DNA from: Microcaldota archaeon
Lineage (GTDB): Archaea; Micrarchaeota; Micrarchaeia; Anstonellales; Anstonellaceae
Direction of reading: 5' to 3'
DNA length: 7,291 nucleotides
Assembly: GCA_021813025.1 (NCBI GenBank)
Contig: JAKAME010000067.1
Location: forward strand, 1 to 7,291
The notes beneath the pieces are model-generated. The model searched no databases, was not told the origin of the DNA, and saw nothing but the letters and a program-made list of their open reading frames with translations. How positions within the stretch are numbered: the first letter of the stretch is position 1; the number at the start of each line of letters is the position of its first letter. The position numbers were made by a program, and so were the translations under genes. Shown here in pieces: positions 1-4,778 of the stretch.

Positions 1-19
1 TTGATGAGAGTCGAGGCAT
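1..19 (-). CDS. 5' end of an unidentified gene leaving the left edge
   Basis: Only the first six codons (MPRLSS) lie in the window, so no function can be given. The start is inferred from its initiation signals. On the minus strand, AGGAGGA (28-34) sits 8 bases before the ATG (17-19), and an AT-rich TATA-like stretch (58-66) is centred about 43 bases upstream. That is nearly the same geometry as the small gene at 4575. The good SD and spacing make this more likely than a chance ATG, but six codons cannot show coding character. Confidence 0.5.
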
Positions 20-27
20 TTTCTCAA

Positions 28-66
28 TCCTCCTGTACGGCTATTTTTGGCACTAAATGATTTATT
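28..66 (-). promoter_or_regulatory. TATA-like box and Shine-Dalgarno of the left-edge gene
   Basis: Read on the minus strand, AATAAATCA (58-66) is a possible archaeal TATA box. Transcription starting about 25 bases on would begin near 36-38 and give a short leader of under 20 bases containing AGGAGGA (28-34). The SD is strong. The TATA assignment is weaker because the surrounding DNA is AT-rich throughout. Confidence 0.4.
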
Positions 67-458
67 CGATTGCGTACTTATAGCTATTGGAATTAGAATT
101 TTCAGAGATGATTATATCGCATCTCAGTAAACCAATGTATCTCCGAGCATCATATCAGTAATCAGAAGATACCATTTCCAGCCCATTTCCCATCTTCCCC
201 CCTCTCTTTCACGTTTAAGCAAGGGGGCATCATCCATTTTAGCCACACCATATCATATTAGTAAATCATCACATGGGAGGTGCCCACAGCTGCACCAAGC
301 TCTAGAGGGTTTGGTTTACCTATATGATTTTAGACTCCATTTCAGGTTTACCAAATAACTATTTAGGGGCAAAAAACAAGGCAAAAATCTGGATAAAAAA
401 GCTGGGCTTGGGAGCCAAATATATCCAAGTCTTAATTACTAATATTCTGTTAGCTTTT
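67..458. other. AT-rich intergenic region with no convincing gene
   Basis: I see no tRNA, rRNA, CRISPR unit or credible coding frame here. It is visibly richer in A and T than the regulator genes. It contains an 18-base pure pyrimidine tract (193-210), a perfect SD-like GGAGGTG (276-282) with no start codon at a useful distance, a weak GGTGC/GCACC inverted repeat (279-296), the 8-mer GGTTTACC twice (313-320 and 345-352), and the 9-mer GTAAACCAA (127-135) with its inverse TTGGTTTAC (311-319). Being upstream of the left-edge gene and downstream of the 459-893 gene, it may hold regulatory sites or an untranslated RNA, but nothing proves either. Confidence 0.4.
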
Positions 459-462
459 CTAA
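450..462. repeat. 13-base repeat over a stop codon, copy 1
   Basis: TTAGCTTTTCTAA occurs here and again at 906-918. Each copy spans the TAG stop codon of a minus-strand gene and the bases just after it (minus strand: TTAGAAAAGCTAA). The ends are complementary (TTAG/CTAA), so a very short hairpin is possible. It could be a 3'-end processing or termination signal shared by the two genes, or chance in AT-rich DNA. Confidence 0.4.
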
Positions 463-893
463 TAACTTATGCTCGAAGCGTCTTTATTCCACCAATCGCC
501 ATATCCATCCCTAAGCTTCTCGGTTTTTTCCTGCATTTCCAAAAGAGCCTTCTTTGTTTTGGGAGAAAGCTGCCCAACAGGCTTTGATTCGACCTTGAGC
601 TCTCCATCCACGGCCTTGACATAGTCTTTTGTTTTAGAGGCCGGCTTTTCAGAAGCAGGCTTTGCGTTCATGAACTGCTTCAGCTTTTTCAAAATGGCGG
701 CCTTGTCAATCTCGCTGTGCCCATCATTTCGGCCCAGGCATTCATGAACGTCGTCTTTAACCCTCTCCATCTCCCTGCGGAATGCTATTGGGTCCTTTTC
801 CCGAAGCTCCTTAAGATATTGCACTCTTGCTTGGTTTATATTTTCTTCGTTCTGTGCAGAATCGTCGCGGTTTGGGATAAGTCTTTTCTTCAT
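459..893 (-). CDS. Unrecognised 144-aa charged, helical protein
   Basis: I do not recognise a family. The protein is strongly hydrophilic with no signal peptide or membrane segment. Lysine- and glutamate-rich stretches at about 20-50, 62-78 and 110-130 look alpha-helical and may form coiled coils. A Lys/Pro/Ala/Ser-rich segment (about 77-90) looks like a flexible linker, and the C-terminus is polar (ends SSISY). There is one cysteine (52) and no recognisable catalytic motif. The gene begins 21 bases after the stop of the 445-aa gene on the same strand, with only a weak purine-rich SD-like AAAGAG before the ATG, so co-transcription and perhaps a joint function are likely. Its base composition is more AT-rich than most of the window. 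A nucleic-acid-binding or partner protein is possible but unproved. Confidence 0.7.
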   Translation of the reverse strand: MKKRLIPNRDDSAQNEENINQARVQYLKELREKDPIAFRREMERVKDDVHECLGRNDGHSEIDKAAILKKLKQFMNAKPASEKPASKTKDYVKAVDGELKVESKPVGQLSPKTKKALLEMQEKTEKLRDGYGDWWNKDASSISY

Positions 894-905
894 ACCGACA
901 CTCTT

Positions 906-918
906 TTAGCTTTTCTAA
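906..918. repeat. 13-base repeat over a stop codon, copy 2
   Basis: This is the second copy of TTAGCTTTTCTAA, here over the TAG stop of the 445-aa gene. The symmetry is longer than in copy 1: TTTTAG (904-909) and CTAAAA (915-920) are perfect inverted repeats around a 5-base loop. The hairpin lies in the 21-base gap before the 144-aa gene, where it could tune read-through into that gene. It is AT-rich and weak. Confidence 0.4.
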
Positions 919-2252
919 AAAGTTTCATTTTGATAGATTTCCACTCTATCCTCCCCAGGCGCTATGCCCCCAACCACATAATGAAGCTTGGTACCTATGC
1001 TCAGCACGTTCTGTGCAATGGCCGCAAAATGATTGACCCGCTTGCCCACGTATTCATTGAATACTCCAATGGTGTGCGTGGCGCCGAAATTGTCTGATAT
1101 GTCACCGAATCCCATGGCCACCGAAACAGGGCATTGGGGGATGTAGGCCCCCTTCTCGGAGCGGTGGCCTATTTCGACCCCATAGGAGGGGTTGGGCGCG
1201 AAATTAAGGAACAGGTGGTCGTTGTCTTCCACGACGGCCCAGCCGGGCGGCAGCTCAATCAGCGGCCGGCCGTGCTCCCCTTTTGCCATGAGCACGCTCA
1301 GGGCCTTGTGGCCGGCCTGCAGGTATTGGCCCTCGCCATAGACCGCGATGGCGGTGCCGTTGCAGAATTTGGTGAAATGCTTTTTCCAGTCAGCCTTTTT
1401 CTCCGGAAGCAGGCCTTTCACGTCGTTGAGGTTGCCCCCGATGCTGTAGATGATTCTCTGCAGGGGCCCGGCCTGCTTGAAGACATGAATCATGGAATCC
1501 TCAAGCTCCGAGTCCAGCACGCTGCCATAGTCCTGAAAGGCCACCCCTATGCCGATCTCGTCGCGATTGTAGCGAGGCGTGCGCTGGCCGATGAATTTGC
1601 GCAGGTCGTATTCCACGTCTTCGAGCAGCTCCTTTTTGCCTGCGTAGTTGCGCAGCGCCGCCTGCTTCTTTTTGATTTCATCCGCGCTCAGCCGCTGGGA
1701 GGGCGGCGTGAGGTCGTCCGGGTTGAGGATGAGCTGGGTGCGGTAGCCGGCGGTCTCAAGCAGAACCTTAAGGTAAAGCTGGGTTTCCAGGGCGGTGTGG
1801 TCCTCAGGCGGCGTGGCGACGATGTAGGCCTTGCCCCTCTTCTCGGCTATGACCTTGTAGTTGAATGTCAGGAGGTTAAACTGCGGCGCGCACCCTTCGG
1901 CGGGCGCGAGGTTGGAGCGGAACTCGAGAGGAAAGTTCCCCTCTTTTGCGCCCTCCTCCAGAAAGCTGATGAACGCGCCAGACGGCTCCTGCGGGACGTT
2001 GACAAAAAAGTGTTCGAGGACTTTCAGGGCATTCTTGTAGGCTGGCTCAGAGTTTGAGAGCTTCTGTTTGCGCGTCTCCTTTTTCAGCCGCTCGGTGATG
2101 GGCAGCGTCCGGCTCTCCTTGAGCCTGAATGCGAAATCCACGAGGCGCTCGAAAGGCCTGGACAGCAGGCTTTTGATGAGCGGGACCTTGTGCTGGAGGG
2201 CGAGCGAACGGCGTATGTTGCGTTGCCGCGCAAGAGCATAAGTGTTGGACAT
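915..2252 (-). CDS. Unrecognised 445-aa protein, first gene of a two-gene unit
   Basis: No known family is evident to me. The frame is long, and ATG at 2252 has a clear SD (GAGGA at 2260-2264, 7 bases before it). The N-terminus (1-65) is basic and helical, rich in Arg and Lys. From about 125 to 180 the pattern suggests alternating strands and helices (FNLLTFNYKVIA, KAYIVATPPEDH), like an alpha/beta domain. A charged helical segment follows (about 190-222). The C-terminal half (about 230-440) is rich in Gly and hydrophobic strands (EIGIGVAFQDYG, AIAVYGEGQY, HTIGVFNEYVG, KLHYVVGGIAPGED). There are three histidines at about 363-409 but no arrangement I can call an active site. No signal peptide or membrane span is visible, so it is probably cytoplasmic. 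The 144-aa gene follows 21 bases downstream. The opposite strand has a long open frame, which I judge a shadow. Confidence 0.75.
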   Translation of the reverse strand: MSNTYALARQRNIRRSLALQHKVPLIKSLLSRPFERLVDFAFRLKESRTLPITERLKKETRKQKLSNSEPAYKNALKVLEHFFVNVPQEPSGAFISFLEEGAKEGNFPLEFRSNLAPAEGCAPQFNLLTFNYKVIAEKRGKAYIVATPPEDHTALETQLYLKVLLETAGYRTQLILNPDDLTPPSQRLSADEIKKKQAALRNYAGKKELLEDVEYDLRKFIGQRTPRYNRDEIGIGVAFQDYGSVLDSELEDSMIHVFKQAGPLQRIIYSIGGNLNDVKGLLPEKKADWKKHFTKFCNGTAIAVYGEGQYLQAGHKALSVLMAKGEHGRPLIELPPGWAVVEDNDHLFLNFAPNPSYGVEIGHRSEKGAYIPQCPVSVAMGFGDISDNFGATHTIGVFNEYVGKRVNHFAAIAQNVLSIGTKLHYVVGGIAPGEDRVEIYQNETF

Positions 2253-2259
2253 GGATGAT

Positions 2260-2345
2260 TCCTCTTCGATTTCGCCGGCCCCACCCTAGGGGCAAGTCCG
2301 GGTGAAATTTCTCCCATTATGGTTTGGCCGCCTGAGTAAATAAAT
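2260..2345 (-). promoter_or_regulatory. Promoter and leader of the 445-aa gene
   Basis: On the minus strand, ATTTATTTA (2337-2345) is the best TATA-like box. Transcription would start near 2315, leaving a leader of about 62 bases that ends with SD GAGGA (2260-2264). This leader is longer than others in the window. It can fold: GCCCC (2278-2282) faces GGGGC (2289-2293), and CCGG (2275-2278) can face CCGG (2298-2301) with an internal bulge. The hairpin may affect translation or may be incidental GC-rich pairing. Confidence 0.4.
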
Positions 2346-2419
2346 CTATCGCTGCGCCGGAGTAAGCTCATGGCATGTGAGCATGCATGGAAAGGGCGGA
2401 GCGCGTATAAGCCCGAGTT

Positions 2420-2434
2420 CTGTTTTTTAGTCAA
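2420..2434 (+). promoter_or_regulatory. 15-base element before the first regulator (CTGTTTTTTAGTCAA)
   Basis: This 15-mer ends 12 bases before the TATA box of the first Lrp-like gene. Its exact reverse complement lies at 4504-4518, just before the TATA box of the 30-aa gene. Two exact, oppositely oriented copies at equivalent promoter positions suggest a binding site, possibly for the Lrp-like proteins encoded between them. The T6 run gives an alternative reading: archaeal transcripts often end at T-tracts, and both copies are oriented to stop transcripts entering the regulator operon from outside. Confidence 0.4.
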
Positions 2435-2446
2435 TTTTTACGATAG

Positions 2447-2455
2447 TTATAAATA
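2447..2455 (+). promoter_or_regulatory. TATA box of the Lrp-like operon, leaderless promoter
   Basis: TTATAAATA is close to the archaeal TATA consensus and is centred 26 bases before the ATG at 2477. That is the spacing at which archaeal RNA polymerase begins at, or within a base or two of, the start codon. No SD lies between (the bases before ATG are CTTTTTACTACT), which fits leaderless translation. It is the clearest promoter in the window. Confidence 0.75.
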
Positions 2456-2476
2456 GAAGCCCGTCTTTTTACTACT

Positions 2477-3457
2477 ATGGCCATCGGGCTGGACAAAATC
2501 GACCGGCGCATCCTCTTTGAACTGGACCAGAACTGCCGCATACCCGAAACCCGCCTCGCCAGGCTCGTCGGAAAGTCGAAGGAGGCGGTGCGCTACCGCA
2601 TCAAGAACCTGCGCGCCGCGGGCGTCATACGGGGCTATACCGCCCATGTCAACATGGGCTTGCTGGGCTATCGGGGCTACAAGGTCTATCTCAAAATCCG
2701 CGAGAAGCCTGAACTCAAGCGGCAGTTCCTGGAGCACCTGCAGGAGCGCCGGGACATCTACTGGGTGAGCGTCGGCGACGGCGCGTGGGGCATAGGCATC
2801 ACCTTCCTCGCCCAGAGCAACGACGAGTTCTACCGCACGAAAAACGAGCTTTATGCCAAGCATAGGGACCTCGTGCTCTCGGAGGTGAACGGCTCGCTGG
2901 TGGAAGCCGCCGTCTTTGGCAAGAAGTTCCTGCTGGAAGAGGGGGCCCCGGCCCGAAAGCCCCTCACCGTCTTCGAGCGCGGCGCGGTGCCGGTGGAAAC
3001 CGACGCGCTGGAGCGCAAAATCCTCGGCGCACTTTTGCGCAACGGCCGCATCAAGCTGGTGGAGCTGGCCGGCCTGTGCGGCACCTCCATCGAGGTCGTG
3101 CGCAACCGCATCAGGCGCATGGAGGAGCGCGGCATCATCCAGGGTTACCAGGTGGACCTTGATTACCAGAAGCTTGGCATGGAATTCTACAAGACCTTCC
3201 TCTATTTCGAGGGCCTCTCGCCCCAGACGCAGAAGCGAGTCTACGAGCTGGCCCGCCGCCATCCCAACGTGGTGCACCTGGTCAAGACCATCGCCCCATG
3301 GTCAGTGGAGATGGAAATCATGGTGGAAAATTACAACAAATACAATGAAATCATCAACCAAATCCGCCGCGAGTTCGCGGACGTGCTCATCAACGTGGAA
3401 TCCACCAACCTGGGCCAGGACTACGTCTTCCCGGCCAAGAACACTGTCTTCGACTGA
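2477..3457 (+). CDS. Double-domain Lrp/AsnC-type transcription regulator, first paralogue
   Basis: The 326-aa protein contains two Lrp-like units in one chain. Unit 1 has a winged helix-turn-helix at about 5-55 (opening LDKIDRRILFELDQNCR, recognition helix SKEAVRYRIKNL, wing GVIRGY), then a RAM-like ligand/oligomer domain at about 60-150 with a LVLSEVN strand. Unit 2 repeats this: helix-turn-helix at about 175-226 (GTSIEVVRNRIRRMEE, wing GIIQGY) and RAM-like domain at about 228-326 (FADVLINVES). Ordinary Lrp proteins are about 150 aa, so this is a fused tandem copy. Lrp-family proteins bind promoter DNA as dimers or larger assemblies, often controlled by amino acids; the ligand here is unknown. 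It leads an operon with a close paralogue 14 bases downstream. Start: ATG with a leaderless promoter. Confidence 0.9.
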   Translation: MAIGLDKIDRRILFELDQNCRIPETRLARLVGKSKEAVRYRIKNLRAAGVIRGYTAHVNMGLLGYRGYKVYLKIREKPELKRQFLEHLQERRDIYWVSVGDGAWGIGITFLAQSNDEFYRTKNELYAKHRDLVLSEVNGSLVEAAVFGKKFLLEEGAPARKPLTVFERGAVPVETDALERKILGALLRNGRIKLVELAGLCGTSIEVVRNRIRRMEERGIIQGYQVDLDYQKLGMEFYKTFLYFEGLSPQTQKRVYELARRHPNVVHLVKTIAPWSVEMEIMVENYNKYNEIINQIRREFADVLINVESTNLGQDYVFPAKNTVFD

Positions 3458-3471
3458 TTGGGGGAATTTGC

Positions 3472-4449
3472 ATGAACCCGCAACTTGACAAAATCGACCG
3501 GCGCATCCTGCTGGAGCTTGACAGGAACTGCCGCATACCCGAGACAAAGCTGGCCAAAATCATTGGCAAATCCAAGGAGGCGGTGCGCTACCGCATCAAG
3601 AACCTCAAGGAGATGGGCATTATCAGGGGCTATTCTATGTACGTGGACGTGGCCGCGCTGGGCTTCGAGGGCTACAAGGTGTATCTAAGGGTGCGCGAGA
3701 AGCCTGCGCTCAAGCGCCGCTTCCTCGATGAGATTGAAAGGCGGCCGGACGTGTTCTGGTTCAGCGTGGGCGACGGCGCGTGGAACGTGGCCATCACCTT
3801 CCTCTCCCGCAACGCGGACGAGTTCTACCGGCAGAAGAACGAGCTTTACGCCAAATACCGCGACCTCGTGCTCTCGGAGGTGAACGCGTCCATGGTGGAG
3901 GGCATGGTGTTTTGCAAGAAATTCCTCGCCGGCGACGAGGGCGGCCCGGCCGAGCCGGTCTACCTGCTCAGCAAGGCCAGGGAGGTCGGCGTCGACGCCA
4001 TCGAGCGCAGGATACTGGGCGCGCTCATGCGCAATTCCCGCACAAAGCTGGTGGAGCTGGCCGGCCTGTGCGGCACCTCGATTGAGGTGGTGCGCAACCG
4101 CATCAGGCGAATGGAGGAGAAGGGAGTGATACAAAGCTATTCGGTGGAAATCGATTACTCCAAGATGGGCATGGAATTCTACAAGGCCTTCCTCTACATC
4201 GAGGGCCTCTCACCGCAGATGGAGAAGCGCATCTACGAGATGGCCCGCCGCCACCCCAACGTGCTGACCTTCATCAAGACCATCGCCCCCTGGGCTGTGG
4301 AACTGGAAATCATGGTGGACGACTATCCGCACTATAACGAGGTCATCGGCCAAATCCGCCGCGAGTTCGCGGACGTGCTCATCAACGTGGAGTCGGCCAA
4401 CATGGCCACGTGGCACGAGTTCCCGGCCAAGCAGGCCATCTTCGAGTAG
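3472..4449 (+). CDS. Double-domain Lrp/AsnC-type transcription regulator, second paralogue
   Basis: The 325-aa protein is collinear with its upstream neighbour: winged helix 1 (about 5-55), RAM-like 1 (60-150), winged helix 2 (174-225), RAM-like 2 (227-325). By hand count 101 of the first 150 residues are identical. The recognition helices match exactly (GKSKEAVRYRIKNL in unit 1; GTSIEVVRNRIRRMEE in unit 2), so both should read the same DNA sites and could form mixed oligomers. Differences gather in the linker between units (about 153-174), parts of the RAM-like domains and the C-terminal tail (WHEFPAKQAIFE versus DYVFPAKNTVFD), where ligand or partner choice may differ. Start: ATG preceded by GGGGGA, 14 bases after the first gene's TGA, so it is translated from the operon transcript. 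It is most likely a tandem duplication. Confidence 0.9.
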   Translation: MNPQLDKIDRRILLELDRNCRIPETKLAKIIGKSKEAVRYRIKNLKEMGIIRGYSMYVDVAALGFEGYKVYLRVREKPALKRRFLDEIERRPDVFWFSVGDGAWNVAITFLSRNADEFYRQKNELYAKYRDLVLSEVNASMVEGMVFCKKFLAGDEGGPAEPVYLLSKAREVGVDAIERRILGALMRNSRTKLVELAGLCGTSIEVVRNRIRRMEEKGVIQSYSVEIDYSKMGMEFYKAFLYIEGLSPQMEKRIYEMARRHPNVLTFIKTIAPWAVELEIMVDDYPHYNEVIGQIRREFADVLINVESANMATWHEFPAKQAIFE

Positions 4450-4503
4450 GCAAATAGGGCGTTTTTGGCCGGTTTTCTGCCTTATTGCTGAAAAAAGCAT
4501 ATT

Positions 4504-4518
4504 TTGACTAAAAAACAG
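4504..4518 (-). promoter_or_regulatory. Inverted copy of the 15-base element (TTGACTAAAAAACAG)
   Basis: This is the exact reverse complement of 2420-2434. It ends 6 bases before the TATA-like box of the 30-aa gene. Together the two copies bracket the Lrp-like operon. As DNA-binding sites they would link the operon's own promoter and the small gene's promoter; as T-tract terminators this copy would act on minus-strand transcripts. Confidence 0.4.
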
Positions 4519-4524
4519 GCCGAA

Positions 4525-4533
4525 ATTTAATAT
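4525..4533 (+). promoter_or_regulatory. TATA-like box of the 30-aa gene
   Basis: ATTTAATAT is centred near 4529. Transcription about 26 bases on would start near 4555-4556, giving a leader of roughly 19 bases that contains SD GGAGGT (4563-4568). The box-to-start distance (46) is close to that of the SD-led gene at the left edge (43). Confidence 0.5.
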
Positions 4534-4547
4534 GCTTTGCCGACACC

Positions 4548-4567
4548 CCTCCCATTGGTATGGGAGG
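4548..4567 (+). promoter_or_regulatory. Perfect 8-base hairpin covering the SD of the 30-aa gene
   Basis: CCTCCCAT (4548-4555), loop TGGT, ATGGGAGG (4560-4567). The right arm contains most of the SD for the ATG at 4575. In RNA that includes both arms the SD would be hidden. If transcription begins near 4556, as the TATA box predicts, the left arm is missing and the SD is free. Only read-through RNA from the regulator operon would then be silenced. It could instead be a palindromic operator at the transcription start. Confidence 0.5.
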
Positions 4568-4574
4568 TTTGGAA

Positions 4575-4667
4575 ATGGAAACCATGTGGGAGCGCTTGAG
4601 GGGAAAGCTGAGCCGCTTGGCTGAGAGGGCCGAGAAGCTCAACTACACCGAGTTGGACTACCATTGA
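4575..4667 (+). CDS. Probable small gene encoding a 30-aa amphipathic protein
   Basis: The frame starts METMWERLRGKLSRLAER, continues as an amphipathic helix (leucines at 8, 12, 15 and 22, with Arg/Lys/Glu between) and ends NYTELDYH before TGA. I recognise no family. Support comes from signals: a near-perfect SD GGAGGT six bases before the ATG, a TATA-like box 46 bases upstream, and a GC-rich hairpin with T6 just after the stop. An in-frame ATG at 4560 would add five residues, but it lies inside the SD/hairpin, so 4575 is preferred. It sits between the Lrp-like operon and its convergent neighbour and shares a promoter element with that operon, suggesting a regulated small protein. The helix could bind a protein partner or membrane surface. 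Confidence 0.55.
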   Translation: METMWERLRGKLSRLAERAEKLNYTELDYH

Positions 4668-4683
4668 TTTATCAATAAAGACG

Positions 4684-4728
4684 GGCGCCGGCCTGCAGGG
4701 GTGCGGCCGGCGCCAATTCCGGTTTTTT
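4684..4728 (+). terminator. GC-rich hairpin followed by T6, after the 30-aa gene
   Basis: GGCGCCGGCC (4684-4693) and GGCCGGCGCC (4705-4714) form a perfect 10-base stem around an 11-base loop, followed after eight bases by TTTTTT (4723-4728). It lies between convergent genes, so it is well placed to end the plus-strand transcript; on the minus strand the stem could also act after the 391-aa gene. Archaeal termination relies mainly on T-tracts, so the stem may instead stabilise the RNA 3' end. Confidence 0.65.
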
Positions 4729-4765
4729 AGCAATAGCTGTCGCTGGGCAAATTCAGTTTTTTAGC
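4715..4765 (+). repeat. Short direct repeat carrying T6 tracts
   Basis: AATTCCGGTTTTTTAGC (4715-4731) and AATTCAGTTTTTTAGC (4750-4765) are near-identical, about 35 bases apart. The core GTTTTTTAG also occurs at 2422-2430 and inverted at 4508-4516. Two T-tracts in series suit a tandem terminator for plus-strand transcription meeting the convergent 391-aa gene. A protein-binding role is also possible because of the overlap with the 15-base element. Confidence 0.45.
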
Positions 4766-4778
4766 GGCAGCAAATTTT

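Larger units (their letters stand above)
4494..4538. promoter_or_regulatory. 10-base inverted repeat overlapping a TATA box
   Basis: AAAGCATATT (4494-4503) and AATATGCTTT (4529-4538) are perfect inverted copies separated by 25 bases. The right arm overlaps the TATA-like box of the 30-aa gene. The spacer holds the inverted 15-base element TTGACTAAAAAACAG (4504-4518). Arm centres are 35 bases apart, a little over three helical turns, so a protein oligomer could hold both arms on roughly one face and block the TATA box. The neighbouring Lrp-like proteins are natural candidates, but this is inference. Confidence 0.45.

Noticed and set aside
158..193. Tiny minus-strand frame (MGNGLEMVSSDY) after a G-rich SD-like run
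   Set aside because: It has twelve codons only and no promoter or terminator; the G-run is part of a polypurine tract.
240..330. Possible tRNA or structured RNA in the left intergenic region
   Set aside because: There is no cloverleaf, no T-loop GTTCRA-type motif and only a 5-base stem.
324..587. 87-codon plus-strand frame near the left edge
   Set aside because: Its second half is antisense to the 144-aa gene, there is no SD, and the hydrophobic stretch reflects AT-rich DNA rather than a convincing membrane protein.
1134..2057. Long plus-strand open frame of 307 codons opposite the 445-aa gene
   Set aside because: Its translation is rich in Val, Gly, Arg and Leu with no domain, it has no promoter or SD, and it mirrors a GC-rich gene with a better supported start.
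2084..2317. Out-of-frame open frame from ATG 2317, about 24 bases after the TATA-like box, overlapping the start of the 445-aa gene
   Set aside because: The box distance fits a leaderless start, but the product is a Ser/Arg/Pro-rich shadow overlapping a long gene that has its own SD. A start-site map would settle it.
2366..2382. Imperfect 17-base palindrome (GCTCA...TGAGC) upstream of the Lrp-like operon
   Set aside because: It has only five perfect pairs per arm, has no second copy, and lies about 65 bases upstream of the TATA box; it is too weak to call as an operator.
2447..3277. Minus-strand open frame of 276 codons opposite the first Lrp-like gene
   Set aside because: The plus strand encodes an unmistakable Lrp-like protein; this His/Ala/Val-rich frame is its antisense shadow and covers the operon's TATA box.
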